Shown here: positions 10,931 to 19,262 of the stretch, piece by piece | How the letters are laid out: the number at the start of each line of letters is the position of its first letter | Position numbering within the stretch: the first letter of the stretch is position 1 | DNA from: Rhodocaloribacter litoris | GTDB lineage: Bacteria > Bacteroidota > Rhodothermia > Rhodothermales > ISCAR-4553 | Assembly: GCF_011682235.2 (NCBI RefSeq) | Contig: NZ_CP076718.1 | Span: 2,055,782 to 2,119,781, forward strand | DNA: 64,000 nt | Reading direction: 5' to 3' | The notes under the pieces: generated by a model | Database searches by the model: none | Seen by the model: only the letters and a program-made list of their open reading frames with translations | Told to the model about the DNA's origin: nothing | Translations under genes and position numbers: made by a program

Positions 10931-11491
10931 ATGATCACCGAGCGCCCGCCCGTCCGGTTCACCTACGAAGACTACCTCCTCATCCCCGAGGACGGGAAGC
11001 GCCATGAACTCATCGACGGAGAAGAACACGTGGCGCCTGCCCCCTCCACCCGGCATCAACGCATCGTCGTCCGGCTCTCAGCCGCCCTTTTCAACCATCT
11101 CGAAGCCCACGATCTCGGCGAGGTCTTCGTCGCCCCCATCGACGTGATCCTCTCCGACTACGACGTCGTGCAGCCGGACGTGCTCTTCGTGGCGAAGGCG
11201 CATGCGGATCGCATCGGCGAGCGCGGCATCACGGGGCCGCCGGACCTGATCGTCGAGGTGCTCTCCGAAGGCAACCGACGGCACGACGAGGTGCGCAAGC
11301 GCAAGCTCTACGAGCGCTTCGGGGTGGGTGAATACTGGGTGGTGGACCCGGAGCTGGAGACGGTGAAGGTGTACCGGATGACGGAGCGGGGCTACGTGCG
11401 GGTGGCCGAGTGGAGCCGCGAGAACGGCGACACGCTCACGACACCGCTGCTGACCGGCTTCACCCTTCCCCTCGACGCGCTCTTCGCGTGA
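10931..11491 (+). CDS. Uma2 family endonuclease-like protein (DUF820)
   Basis: The 186-residue protein shows the Uma2 pattern: FTYEDYLLIPEDGKRHELID near the start, VQPDVLFVAKA, GPPDLIVEVLSE and KRKLYERFGVGEYWVVDPE. The fold is PD-(D/E)XK-like, with VQPD and EVLSEGN-type acidic residues in the active-site region. The biological role of Uma2 proteins is unknown; they are common in cyanobacteria and Rhodothermota. It begins shortly after the second copy of the direct repeat and is convergent with dtd. Confidence 0.9.
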   Translation: MITERPPVRFTYEDYLLIPEDGKRHELIDGEEHVAPAPSTRHQRIVVRLSAALFNHLEAHDLGEVFVAPIDVILSDYDVVQPDVLFVAKAHADRIGERGITGPPDLIVEVLSEGNRRHDEVRKRKLYERFGVGEYWVVDPELETVKVYRMTERGYVRVAEWSRENGDTLTTPLLTGFTLPLDALFA

Positions 11492-11530
11492 GGCGCGCCG
11501 GATATCGGTCCCTGCGCGGCCGGTGCCTGC

Positions 11531-11986
11531 TCACGGGCTATCCGCTCTTTTCTCGACCCAGAGGGTCACGGGGCCTTCGTTGACCAGGTATACGTTCATC
11601 ATCGCCCCGAAGACGCCGGTGGGCACCGGCCGGCCGAGATGCCCGCTCAGGAGGGCAGCGAAGTGCTCGTAGAGCGGTTCGGCCTGCTCTGGCAGCGCCG
11701 ACGCGACGAATGAAGGCCGGTTGCCCTTGCGGGCGTCGCCGTAGAGGGTGAACTGGGAAACGACGAGCGCTTCGCCGCCCACGTCCCGTACCGACCGGTT
11801 CATGCGGCCTTCCTCGTCCGGGAAGATGCGCAGGTTGGCACATTTCTTCGCCAGCCAGGCCGCCTCTGCCTCCGTGTCGGTCGTGTGTACCCCCAGCAGA
11901 ATCAGCAGTCCCCGCCCGATGCGGGCGACGATCTGCTCGTCCACTTCGACGGACGCTTCCCGGACCCGTTGTACCAGGGCAACCAT
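11531..11986 (-). CDS. dtd: D-aminoacyl-tRNA deacylase
   Basis: The 151-residue product matches DTD in length and in motifs: [16 protein letters not shown] at the start, [19 protein letters not shown] (the SQFTL catalytic motif), and [21 protein letters not shown] (the GAMMxVxLVNxGPVT motif). It removes D-amino acids, and glycine from tRNA-Ala, from mischarged tRNAs. It is downstream of rdgB on the same strand with a 21-bp gap, so the two are probably co-transcribed as a quality-control pair. Confidence 0.96.
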   Translation of the reverse strand: MVALVQRVREASVEVDEQIVARIGRGLLILLGVHTTDTEAEAAWLAKKCANLRIFPDEEGRMNRSVRDVGGEALVVSQFTLYGDARKGNRPSFVASALPEQAEPLYEHFAALLSGHLGRPVPTGVFGAMMNVYLVNEGPVTLWVEKRADSP

Positions 11987-12007
11987 CTTGCTCTCGCTCG
12001 TTCCGGT

Positions 12008-12607
12008 TTACGTTTCGGTCTGTCGTTGCAAAAAGGCCAGCCAGGCACGCAGGGCTTTGCCGCGATGGCTGAGGGCGTTTTTCTCGGCCGGGCTGAGTTC
12101 GGCAAAGGTGCGGGTTTCGCCTTCGGGCACGAAGAGCGGATCATAGCCGAAGCCGCCCCTTCCCCTTTCTTTCTCAAGGATGTACCCCCGGCATATGCCC
12201 TCGAAGCAAAGCACCCCGTCGTCCGTGGCGAAGGCGAGGACGGTGCGGAAACGGGCGGTGCGGTCCGGCACGCCGTGCAGTTCCTGCAGGAGCCGGGCGC
12301 GGTTTTCGGCGTCGCCGGCGCCGGGTCCTGCGAAGCGGGCGGAGTGGACGCCCGGCCGCCCGCCCAGGGCGTCGACTTCGAGGCCGGTGTCGTCGGCGAG
12401 GGCGGGTAAGCCGGTGTGGCGATGAAGGGCCAGCGCTTTCTTGCGGGCATTGCCTTCGAGCGTGGACGCGTCCTCTTCCACCTCGGGCGCGCCGGGAAAG
12501 TCGGCGGCCGTGCGAAGGACCACCGGCCATCCGGCCAGGAGCGCACGCAACTCCCGCACCTTGCCGGGGTTTCGCGTGGCCAGCACGATCTCGAGGGGCT
12601 GTTTCAT
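12008..12607 (-). CDS. rdgB: dITP/XTP pyrophosphatase (HAM1 family)
   Basis: The 199-residue enzyme contains VLATRNPGKVRELRALL at the N-terminus, LPALADDTGLEVDALGGRPG (substrate and metal site), GYDPLFVPEGETRTFAELS and NALSHRGKAL at the C-terminus, the standard RdgB/HAM1 set. It hydrolyses non-canonical purine nucleoside triphosphates. I chose ATG 12607 because it gives the usual short lead before the NPGK motif. It lies just upstream of dtd. Confidence 0.96.
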   Translation of the reverse strand: MKQPLEIVLATRNPGKVRELRALLAGWPVVLRTAADFPGAPEVEEDASTLEGNARKKALALHRHTGLPALADDTGLEVDALGGRPGVHSARFAGPGAGDAENRARLLQELHGVPDRTARFRTVLAFATDDGVLCFEGICRGYILEKERGRGGFGYDPLFVPEGETRTFAELSPAEKNALSHRGKALRAWLAFLQRQTET

Positions 12608-12684
12608 CGGTACTTCCCTGCCTGTAGACCGGGCCCCAAAAAAGCGCCCGGGCGTAACTTTTGCGCCGGCCCGCCCGTAGTCGG

Positions 12685-12710
12685 GTGTGAATTTTGGGTA
12701 CAATTCACAC
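12685..12710. promoter_or_regulatory. 9-bp inverted repeat in a divergent promoter region
   Basis: GTGTGAATT (12685-12693) and AATTCACAC (12702-12710) are perfect inverted halves separated by 8 bp, centred about 40 bp before the secreted-protein ATG at 12736 and 90 bp before the divergent rdgB start. The geometry fits a dimeric repressor or activator site. A purine-rich sequence (gagggagg) follows as ribosome binding site. Which regulator binds is unknown. Confidence 0.5.
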
Positions 12711-12735
12711 ACCACAACCCTGAGGGAGGGTCACC

Positions 12736-13188
12736 ATGTACACGCAATCCCGCGTGCTCCGGCACGCGGCCGGGGGCTTTTTTGCCCTGGCCGTTTTCAT
12801 CAGCTTCTCCGCCCCTTCGGCCTCTGCACAGCGCGCCTTCGACCACAAGGATGCCCTGTGGTGGGGTAACCTGGAAGCCCAGCTGACCACCTCGCTCGAC
12901 AGCCCCGTCGAGCAGGTACGGGACACGGCGCTCCGGCACGTCATCTTCTTCGCTACCTACTACGGCGACCGTGTTGATTTCACGGTGGCGGCGGGCAAGA
13001 TCCTCGACGTGTACGAGCACGAACGCCACGAGGGCCGGCGTATGATGGCCCTTTCGGCCCTGCATGCCATCGGCAGCCGCCCGGCCATGGAGCGCCTGCA
13101 CGAGCTCGTCCGGCAAGAACCACGGGGACGACTGCATCAGCTCACCCTGGCCGTCCTGGCCGATTATTTCGCCCGGCAGACGAGCTGA
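12736..13188 (+). CDS. Small secreted protein, possibly HEAT-like
   Basis: The 150-residue protein has a clear signal peptide (hydrophobic FFALAVFISFSAPSASA followed by Q) and a mature part predicted helical: NLEAQLTTSLDSPVEQVRDTAL, then RRMMALSALHAIGSRPAMERL. The repeated pattern of short helices with R-x2-AL recalls HEAT/armadillo-type repeats, but no family is recognised. The start is set by the signal peptide and the purine-rich GAGGGAGG upstream. It precedes rpsU by ~150 bp. Confidence 0.7.
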   Translation: MYTQSRVLRHAAGGFFALAVFISFSAPSASAQRAFDHKDALWWGNLEAQLTTSLDSPVEQVRDTALRHVIFFATYYGDRVDFTVAAGKILDVYEHERHEGRRMMALSALHAIGSRPAMERLHELVRQEPRGRLHQLTLAVLADYFARQTS

Positions 13189-13242
13189 GCGGGCACCGGC
13201 GTGCCGGGCGCCTCCACCCGCCCGAAACAACGAAACCTCCAC

Positions 13243-13276
13243 AGAAGGCACATTGTATCAATGCAGTGTGCCTTCT
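13243..13276 (+). terminator. Hairpin in the rpsU leader
   Basis: AGAAGGCACATTG (13243-13255) can pair with CAGTGTGCCTTCT (13264-13276), a 13-bp stem with one G-T wobble and an 8-nt loop. It lies between the secreted-protein gene and rpsU. The sequence after it (TATATTG) is AT-rich but not a T-run, so it may be a weak terminator for the upstream gene or a regulatory leader structure for S21. Confidence 0.5.
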
Positions 13277-13334
13277 TATATTGAAAGGCTTTCTCAAAAC
13301 CGTAACAACCGTTCTCAGCCAGGAGGGATCTGCC

Positions 13335-13526
13335 TTGCCGGTAGGAATCAAAGTTCGCGACAACGAATCGATCGACCGTGCCCTGCGGCGTTTCAAGCGT
13401 GCCGTCAACCGCAGCCGTGTGCTGCGCATCTACCGCGCCAACATGGCCTATACGAAGCCGTCCGAGGAACGGCGCATCGCGCGCGAGAAGGCGGCCCGCA
13501 ACGCCCGGAAGCGTTCGCGCTACTGA
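13335..13526 (+). CDS. rpsU: 30S ribosomal protein S21
   Basis: The 63-residue product (M)PVGIKVRDNESIDRALRRFK, followed by a basic C-terminus ending ARKRSRY, is S21. The start codon is TTG at 13335: it directly precedes the conserved PVGIKV and has a strong AGGAGG 8 nt upstream (13321-13326). An in-frame ATG further upstream would add 23 residues with no S21 similarity and would lie within the hairpin. S21 acts in translation initiation in the small subunit. Confidence 0.93.
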   Translation: MPVGIKVRDNESIDRALRRFKRAVNRSRVLRIYRANMAYTKPSEERRIAREKAARNARKRSRY

Positions 13527-13557
13527 GTTCCGGAACAGACGACACCCGTTCGGAACC

Positions 13558-13590
13558 GAGGCGGAGGGAGAACTCCGCCTCGTCTGTTTT
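13558..13590 (+). terminator. Rho-independent terminator of rpsU
   Basis: GAGGCGGAG (13558-13566) pairs perfectly with CTCCGCCTC (13573-13581) around the loop ggagaa and is followed by gtctgtttt. It sits between convergent rpsU and htrA, 31 bp after the rpsU stop. Confidence 0.8.
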
Positions 13591-13592
13591 GG

Positions 13593-14747
13593 CTAGCCGG
13601 TCTGACGGCCGATCTGCATCTCCAGCTCCAGCGGATTCCCCTCCCGGATCACCCGTACGTGAACGACGTCGCCCGGGCGAAAGTCGTAGATGCGGGCGAC
13701 GAAGTCGTTCCGGTTATGGACGGGCTCACCTGCGACGGCAACGATGACGTCGTAGGGCAGGAAACCGGCCCGCTCGGCCGGAGAGCCGGGGTCGATGTCC
13801 CGGACGAAGACGCCCCGGGCTTCCGGCAGGCCGAGGCCGCGGGCAATGCGCTCGTTCACATCCAGACCCACCAGCCCCGTGTAGTAGGAGCGGTCCACAT
13901 AGCCTTTCTCTTTCAGCTCCTGCACCACGCGCCGCACCCGCTCGGCCGGGACGGCGAAGCCGATGCCGACGGACCCGCCCGTCTGGCTGTAGATGGCCGT
14001 GTTGACCCCGATGACCTCGCCGAGGGCGTTGACGAGCGGCCCCCCCGAGTTGCCGCGGTTGATGGCGGCGTCGGTCTGGATCATGTCCCGGTAGAGCCGT
14101 CCGTCCTGTGGCTGCAGGTTCCGCCCGACGGCGCTGACGACCCCGACAGTGACGGTCGGCTCGGCCGCCTCGAACAGGCCGAAGGGGTTACCCAGGGCGA
14201 TGACCCATTCGCCCACCAGAGGCCGGTCTTCCGCGAACGTCAGGTAGGGCAACGGAGCGGGTGGGTCCACCTTCAGCAGAGCGATGTCGGTGGCCGGGTC
14301 CGAACCCACCAGCCGGGCCTCCAGCGTGGTGCCGTCCGGAAAGGCAACCGTGATCTGCGACGCCTGCCCGGCCACATGGTCGTTCGTGACGATGTAGCCG
14401 TCGGGTGAGATGACGAACCCCGAGCCCAGGCTCTGGACCTGCCGCTGCAGAACGCGGGGCGGCCGCCGGCCGAAGAAAAACTCGTAGAAGGGGTCGGCGA
14501 ACGGATCCCGGTAGCGGAGTTGCTGCACCGCCGTCACGTTCACGCTGACCACCGCCGGCGTGACGACCTCGACGGCCCGGGTGATGGCCGTGCGACGGGT
14601 GCGCAGGATGTCGTCCTGCACCTCCCGGGACGGCGCCGTGGTCTCGACGCGCTGCGGCGGCGGCGCTTCCGTCTCCTGTGAACGCGCCGGCTGGCGGCAC
14701 CCCAGCAGCACCCCGGCAAACACCAACCCCAGCACGAGACGGTTCAT
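13593..14747 (-). CDS. HtrA/DegP-like periplasmic serine protease, lipoprotein
   Basis: The 384-residue protein starts MNRLVLGLVFAGVLLGC, a lipoprotein signal with Cys at position 17. The trypsin-like domain has the triad motifs TNDHV (His), ATDIALLK (Asp) and INRGNSGGPL (Ser). A single C-terminal PDZ domain contains VFVRDIDPGSPAERAGFLPYD. It would degrade or refold damaged envelope proteins. The ATG at 14747 is preferred over the codon at 14768 because it gives the clean lipobox. The right end of a TnpB element lies just upstream of this start, so the native promoter may have been displaced. Confidence 0.92.
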   Translation of the reverse strand: MNRLVLGLVFAGVLLGCRQPARSQETEAPPPQRVETTAPSREVQDDILRTRRTAITRAVEVVTPAVVSVNVTAVQQLRYRDPFADPFYEFFFGRRPPRVLQRQVQSLGSGFVISPDGYIVTNDHVAGQASQITVAFPDGTTLEARLVGSDPATDIALLKVDPPAPLPYLTFAEDRPLVGEWVIALGNPFGLFEAAEPTVTVGVVSAVGRNLQPQDGRLYRDMIQTDAAINRGNSGGPLVNALGEVIGVNTAIYSQTGGSVGIGFAVPAERVRRVVQELKEKGYVDRSYYTGLVGLDVNERIARGLGLPEARGVFVRDIDPGSPAERAGFLPYDVIVAVAGEPVHNRNDFVARIYDFRPGDVVHVRVIREGNPLELEMQIGRQTG

Positions 14748-14765
14748 AGGATCCGAGGCTTCTGT

Positions 14766-14900
14766 CATGAACCCACGGCTCTGGGCACGTGGGCTTGTTT
14801 CTCAGGCTGCAAGCTTGCCCCGACCTACTCCCGTAGAAGCATGATCGGACCTGGAAACCATAGGACGCATGACGGCGCCCCTCGCCGCAATGTTCTTCGC
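14766..14900 (-). ncRNA. Possible reRNA (omegaRNA) overlapping the tnpB 3' end
   Basis: By analogy with known TnpB systems, a guide RNA should span the tnpB 3' end and the right-end hairpin. The hairpin CCCACG/CGTGGG with a 10-nt loop ends at 14772, and the guide would be the minus-strand sequence beginning near AAGCCTCGGATCC, i.e. the htrA 5' flank. The 5' end of the RNA cannot be set from sequence, so the extent is nominal. Confidence 0.35.
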
Positions 14901-15920
14901 GGCATTTACGTCTGCGTTCATCGTGTGGCCACACGCCTGGCACGCAAAGCGTGCCTGGCTCTTGCGGTTGGCCTTCTCGCAGTGTCCGCACTGGCTGCAC
15001 GTCCGGCTCGTGTAGGCGGGGTCTACGAGGATGATGGGAATACCAGCCAACTTCGCCTTGTACTCGATGAACTGCCGAAGCTGGTAAAAACTCCAGCTAT
15101 GGTGCCTTGCTCGCTGGCTCTTCCGAACCGTGGTCCGCTTGCGGATGCCCGTCAGGTCCTCCAGGGCAATCGCTCGCTTCGTGTCTTTGGCCTTGCGGAC
15201 AAGGTGCTTGCTGATCTGGTGATTCACGTCGGCACGAAACCGGCGCTCACGTCCGGAGAGTTGCCGGAGCCGACGCCTGGCCGACCTGGTGCCGACCGCT
15301 TGGAGGGTGCCCCGGCGCTCGGCGTACCACTTCCGCTTCGACTCGACCTGCTCGCCGCTGAACGAATCGCCGTCGGAGTCGGTGGCGATCTGCGCGATGC
15401 CGAGGTCCACACCAAGCACACCGTCTACGGCTTCCTCGTCCTCCTCCGGCACGTCACAGGTGGCCAGAAGGTAGAAACGTCCCTTCCGGTAGATCAGGTC
15501 GCTCTCGCCCTGCTGGTAGGCGAGAAGCCGGGCGTGGTGCTCGCCCACGGTGTAGGGGATGCGCTCCCGTCCGGTCATCGTCCAGATGCTCACTTCCCGC
15601 CGCTCGGTGTAGTAGCGGAGGATGCGGCTGTCGTAGACGATGCCGCCGCGTTTGCGGAACGTCCGCTTCGTGTCCTTGTCGAGTTTGTAGGCGTCGGCCA
15701 CCTTACCGAGACACCGAACGACGACCTGCGCCGAGAGCTTGAATTGACGCTTGATGTCGTGGTAGAGGGCCTTCTGCAACGCGTACTTCAAGAAGGTCCT
15801 GGTCGCCCAGGCGTGCTCGCTGATCGCGTTACAGGCGGCGTTGGCCGTCTCCATGGTGCGGAGCAGCACGTCGGCCTGTTCGGGCGAGGGGTCGAGCCGG
15901 ATCTGAGCAGTCAGCTTCAT
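14802..15920 (-). CDS. tnpB: TnpB RNA-guided nuclease (IS200/IS605 family)
   Basis: The 372-residue protein has the RuvC-like split active site: Asp in LGVDLGIAQIATD (about residue 172), Glu in IALEDLTGI (about 254) and Asp in MNADVNAAKNIA (about 337). Between the last two lies a CxxC-x15-CxxC zinc ribbon (CSQCG and CQACG). All three acidic residues are present, so the protein is predicted active. TnpB homologues use an RNA from the element's right end to cut DNA at the empty site. Start at 15920 gives MKLTAQIRLDPSPEQ, the usual N-terminus; an in-frame codon 36 nt upstream is less typical. Confidence 0.93.
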   Translation of the reverse strand: MKLTAQIRLDPSPEQADVLLRTMETANAACNAISEHAWATRTFLKYALQKALYHDIKRQFKLSAQVVVRCLGKVADAYKLDKDTKRTFRKRGGIVYDSRILRYYTERREVSIWTMTGRERIPYTVGEHHARLLAYQQGESDLIYRKGRFYLLATCDVPEEDEEAVDGVLGVDLGIAQIATDSDGDSFSGEQVESKRKWYAERRGTLQAVGTRSARRRLRQLSGRERRFRADVNHQISKHLVRKAKDTKRAIALEDLTGIRKRTTVRKSQRARHHSWSFYQLRQFIEYKAKLAGIPIILVDPAYTSRTCSQCGHCEKANRKSQARFACQACGHTMNADVNAAKNIAARGAVMRPMVSRSDHASTGVGRGKLAA

Positions 15921-16232
15921 ACCACCTTGCACGGTGCCAGTCTCAGGGAGTTTCAACCAGATGAGGGGCGCACTCCTCCCACATGGGTTATCTCATGAGA
16001 TAGCCCTGAACGGGATGGGCTTCCTGCGCTCGCCATCCTGCACCCTTTCTCGTGAAAGGATGAATCCGGATATCCGGCAGCCCGACCGTCATACGTGAGC
16101 CTCCGGGCGGGGTTTCTGGCCGGGCAGACCTCCTCATTTTCGTTCCCCCTCTTGCTAAAGGAGCCTTCCCCCACGTCGATACATGCCGTACCCGCCTGCT
16201 TTCCCCGACAGAATCATCTCGAATGCAAGGTC

Positions 16233-17693
16233 ATGAAATATTTTTTCTTACGCCTCCTTCCCGTCGTGCTGCTGGTCGGCTTTTTCGCGGGCTGTGACGC
16301 CTTCAACAACGATTCCGGCGGTATCGTAACGCTGAGCGGCCAGGTGCTCGATGCCGAAACGAACAACCCGGTCTCCGGTGCCTTCGTAACGATCAAGCCG
16401 CAGAACCTGCTCGTCGAAACCGATTCGCTGGGGCGCTATGCGGTCGAGATCGAGATCGACAGTACGATGAGCCTGCAGGTCGTTGCCGCCAAGAACGGGT
16501 TCAACCAGGCGAGTGTGACGGTGCAGGTGCTTCCGGATCGGCTCGTGGAGGTTCCGACGCTTCGCATTACCCGGATCGTCGATGAAGAGCCGGTCTCCGG
16601 GCTGGCGTCCAACATCCTCTTGCTGGCACAATCCACCACCAGCATCGGCGTGAAGGAGAGCGGTTCGGAGGAGGTGGCCAAGATCACCTTCCAGGTGGCC
16701 GACTCGCTGGGCCGACCCGTGATTCTGGACAAGCAGGCCCGGGTTCGTTTCACCCTGGGCGTCCGGCCCGGCGGCGGCGAGTTCATCTTTCCCGAGTCCG
16801 CCCCGACGGACAACAACGGCCAGGTGACGGTGAACCTGTCCAGCGGCACGAAGGCCGGCGTCGTGCAGATCGTCGCCGAGACGGAGGTCGAGGGCCGGAC
16901 GATCCGCTCGCTGCCCGTTTCGGTCTCCATCCACGGCGGCCTGCCCGACCAGACGCACTTCAGCATCGGTCCCGCCCGGTTCAACTTCCCCGGCCTGAAC
17001 ACCTTCGGCCTGACAAACGCGATCAGCGTCATCGTTGGCGACAAGTACGGCAACCCGGTCAAGCCCGGCACGGCCGTCTACTTTTCGACGACGCACGGCA
17101 TCATCGAGGGGTCGACGCAGACCGACGCCCAGGGACGCGGCAGTGTCAGCCTGATCTCGGCCAACCCGCTGCCGGCCGACGGCGTCGCCGTCATCACGGC
17201 CACCACGGCCGACGAGAACCAGAACGAGGTCATCGGGCAGACACCCGTCGTCTTCTCGGGGATACCCGTGGTCATCGTCCACCCGGATACGGCCGCACTG
17301 AATCAGGAGTACAGCCTGACGGTTACCGATCAGAACGGTAACCCCCTCGCACAGGGAACGGTCATCAGCGTGCGCGTCGAAGGCACCAAGGTCAAGGGCG
17401 TCGGCCACACGGGCGTCACGCTCGACGACACGAAGTTCATCGGGGGCATGGCCTACGAAAACATCCTGCGCGGCCCCGGCATCACCGAATTCACGTTCCG
17501 GGCCGTCGAGGACCGGACGCTGGATGAGGACGGCACGCCGACGGTGGAGGCCATCACGATCCGGGTCTCCGGGCCGAACGGGGCCCTGGAGATCGTCCTG
17601 ACCGCTTCGGGCGAAGCCCAGACCCGCACCGAAGGCGCCACCGTCGAGCGCCTGGGGGCCGACGTGGTCCGCGTCCGGGCCGGGAACCCGTGA
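16233..17693 (+). CDS. Lipoprotein with carboxypeptidase-regulatory and Ig-like domains
   Basis: The 486-residue protein begins with a lipoprotein signal ending VGFFAGC. Next comes a CarboxypepD-regulatory-like domain (VTLSGQVLDAETNNPVSGAF, about 32-110), then several invasin/Big_1-like beta-sandwich units with the repeated patterns DSLGRPV, DKYGNPVKPGTAV, TDAQGRGSVSL and DQNGNPLAQGTV. Proteins of this type are outer-membrane-anchored surface lipoproteins in Bacteroidota; ligand unknown. The start at 16233 is fixed by the signal peptide. The first gene downstream of the TnpB element, it ends in a strong terminator. Confidence 0.85.
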   Translation: MKYFFLRLLPVVLLVGFFAGCDAFNNDSGGIVTLSGQVLDAETNNPVSGAFVTIKPQNLLVETDSLGRYAVEIEIDSTMSLQVVAAKNGFNQASVTVQVLPDRLVEVPTLRITRIVDEEPVSGLASNILLLAQSTTSIGVKESGSEEVAKITFQVADSLGRPVILDKQARVRFTLGVRPGGGEFIFPESAPTDNNGQVTVNLSSGTKAGVVQIVAETEVEGRTIRSLPVSVSIHGGLPDQTHFSIGPARFNFPGLNTFGLTNAISVIVGDKYGNPVKPGTAVYFSTTHGIIEGSTQTDAQGRGSVSLISANPLPADGVAVITATTADENQNEVIGQTPVVFSGIPVVIVHPDTAALNQEYSLTVTDQNGNPLAQGTVISVRVEGTKVKGVGHTGVTLDDTKFIGGMAYENILRGPGITEFTFRAVEDRTLDEDGTPTVEAITIRVSGPNGALEIVLTASGEAQTRTEGATVERLGADVVRVRAGNP

Positions 17694-17713
17694 GACCACC
17701 ATCCTCCCGCACG

Positions 17714-17755
17714 AAGGGCCGGTGCGACGCTCCCACGCACCGGCCCTTTATTTTT
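17714..17755 (+). terminator. Strong rho-independent terminator
   Basis: AAGGGCCGGTGCG (17714-17726) pairs perfectly with CGCACCGGCCCTT (17736-17748), a 13-bp stem with a 9-nt loop, followed by TATTTTT. It closes the lipoprotein gene and separates it from the dipeptidase gene. Confidence 0.9.
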
Positions 17756-17821
17756 GGCCCATCCCGCACGTATACTCCGCCGGTATGGCTCCTTGCCGCC
17801 CGCTCACCCGCTCCGTTCGCC

Positions 17822-19129
17822 ATGATCCGCCTCCTGCTCGTGATGTCGCTGAGCGTCCTGCCCGTGACGGCCTGCCGGAGCCAGCAACCGGAGGCCGATC
17901 CGTCCACGAGCACCACTCCGCCGCCGGCCACAGACACGACCGGCGCCACGGACGGCGGCGCGATCGCCCTGCCTGCCTGGCGGCAGCACCTGCTCCTGCG
18001 CGAGGATGAGCGCTGGGCGGAGGCCCTGCGCATCCACTTCAACGCGCTCGTCGTCGACGGGCATGTGGATACGCCCATGCACCTGCTCGACGGGTACGAG
18101 CTGGGCCGGCGGCACCGGGCCTTCGAGGCGCACATCGACCTGCCGCGCCTGTTCGAGGGCGGGCTCGACGCCGCCTTTTTTTCGATCTACGTGCCGGCGG
18201 CGCTGGGAGAAGGTGCGGCGGCCGTGCGCCGGGCCCGGGCAATGATCGCCGAGGTCCGGCGGCAGGTCGCCGCCCTTGCGGACAGCGTCGAGATGGCCTT
18301 TTCGGCCGCCGACGTGCGGCGCATCACGCGGGCCGGCAAGAAGGCGGTGCTGCTCGGGCTGGAAGGCGGGCATGCCCTGGCTGCCTCGCCGGACACGCTC
18401 GCCGCCCTTTATGCCGCCGGCATCCGCTACGTCACGCTCACCCACGTCAACACGAACGCCTGGGCCGACGCCTCCCAGACGCCGCCCCGCCACGGCGGCC
18501 TCAACGAGCTGGGACGCACCATGATCCGCACGATGAACCGCCTCGGCGTGCTCGTGGACCTCTCCCACACCGCCGATGCCACCTTCTACGATGCCCTGGC
18601 CGTGAGCGAGGCCCCGGTGATCCTGTCGCACTCCTCGACGCGCGCCCTCACCGACGTCGTCCGCAACGCCTCCGACGACATGCTCCGCGCCCTGGCCACG
18701 CACGGCGGCGTCATCCTGATCAACTTTCACGAGCCGTCGGTCAACCGCCACCTGACGCCGGAAGTGATGGACGAGGTGTACCGCCGGCTGGGCGGGCGCA
18801 CGGGCGACCTGCGCGGCCTCTGGAACACCATCGCCGAGGTGCGGCGCGAGCGGGGCCTGCCCCGGGCCACCCTCGACGACGTCCTCGCCCACATCGACCA
18901 CGCCGTGCGCGTGGCCGGCATCGACCACGTCGGCCTCGGCTCCGACTTCGACGGGGCACCCATGCCTGCCGGCCTCGACGACGTCACCCGCCTGCCCTGG
19001 ATCACCTACGGCCTGCTCCGGCGCGGCTACACCGAAACCGACCTCTACAAACTCCTTGGCGGCAACGTGCTGCGCGTGCTCGAAGCTGCCGAAACGACCG
19101 CCCGCCGTATGGCCGCCTCGCCCGAATGA
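17822..19129 (+). CDS. Membrane dipeptidase-like metallopeptidase (M19), lipoprotein
   Basis: The 435-residue protein starts with a lipoprotein signal (VLPVTAC). The M19 renal-dipeptidase motifs are present: VDGHVDTPMH with the HxD zinc ligands, LLGLEGGHAL with the bridging Glu, VDLSHTAD and ILSHSSTRAL with the zinc His residues, and DHVGLGSDFDGAP. It should hydrolyse dipeptides at the cell envelope. ATG 17822 gives the signal. The last ~20 codons are duplicated 160 bp downstream, where they are read antisense as the end of the nadR-like gene. Confidence 0.92.
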   Translation: MIRLLLVMSLSVLPVTACRSQQPEADPSTSTTPPPATDTTGATDGGAIALPAWRQHLLLREDERWAEALRIHFNALVVDGHVDTPMHLLDGYELGRRHRAFEAHIDLPRLFEGGLDAAFFSIYVPAALGEGAAAVRRARAMIAEVRRQVAALADSVEMAFSAADVRRITRAGKKAVLLGLEGGHALAASPDTLAALYAAGIRYVTLTHVNTNAWADASQTPPRHGGLNELGRTMIRTMNRLGVLVDLSHTADATFYDALAVSEAPVILSHSSTRALTDVVRNASDDMLRALATHGGVILINFHEPSVNRHLTPEVMDEVYRRLGGRTGDLRGLWNTIAEVRRERGLPRATLDDVLAHIDHAVRVAGIDHVGLGSDFDGAPMPAGLDDVTRLPWITYGLLRRGYTETDLYKLLGGNVLRVLEAAETTARRMAASPE

Positions 19130-19262
19130 ACCGCACGGCGGGCGAAGCCGTGTGGAGGCTCGAGGGCGGTCCCGGCCCGGTCGTGGCACGGTGCGCCAGG
19201 CGGGCTACAGGCTCCCCGGCGGCAACGTGCTGCGCGTGCCCGAAGCCGCCGAAACGACCGCC
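19045..19262. repeat. 58-bp direct duplication of the dipeptidase 3' end
   Basis: 19045-19102 and 19205-19262 align without gaps with 52 of 58 identical bases; the shared core GGCAACGTGCTGCGCGTGC is identical. The first copy encodes the C-terminus of the M19 peptidase. The second copy is non-coding on that strand but supplies the stop and last ~19 codons of the nadR-like gene on the minus strand. Confidence 0.9.

Larger units (their letters stand above)
14766..16010 (-). mobile_element. IS200/IS605-type (IS1341-like) tnpB-only element
   Basis: The element carries tnpB and no tnpA. On the minus strand the sequence after tnpB contains a stem CCCACG (14788-14793 as complement) and CGTGGG (14772-14777), then TTCATGA, the sort of terminal hairpin found at IS605-type right ends. 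Upstream of tnpB, TATCTCATGAGATA (15989-16002) is a perfect 14-bp palindrome inside a longer imperfect one (15985-16006), a plausible left-end hairpin. Exact cleavage points are not defined; boundaries are approximate. No target duplication is expected for this family. Confidence 0.65.
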
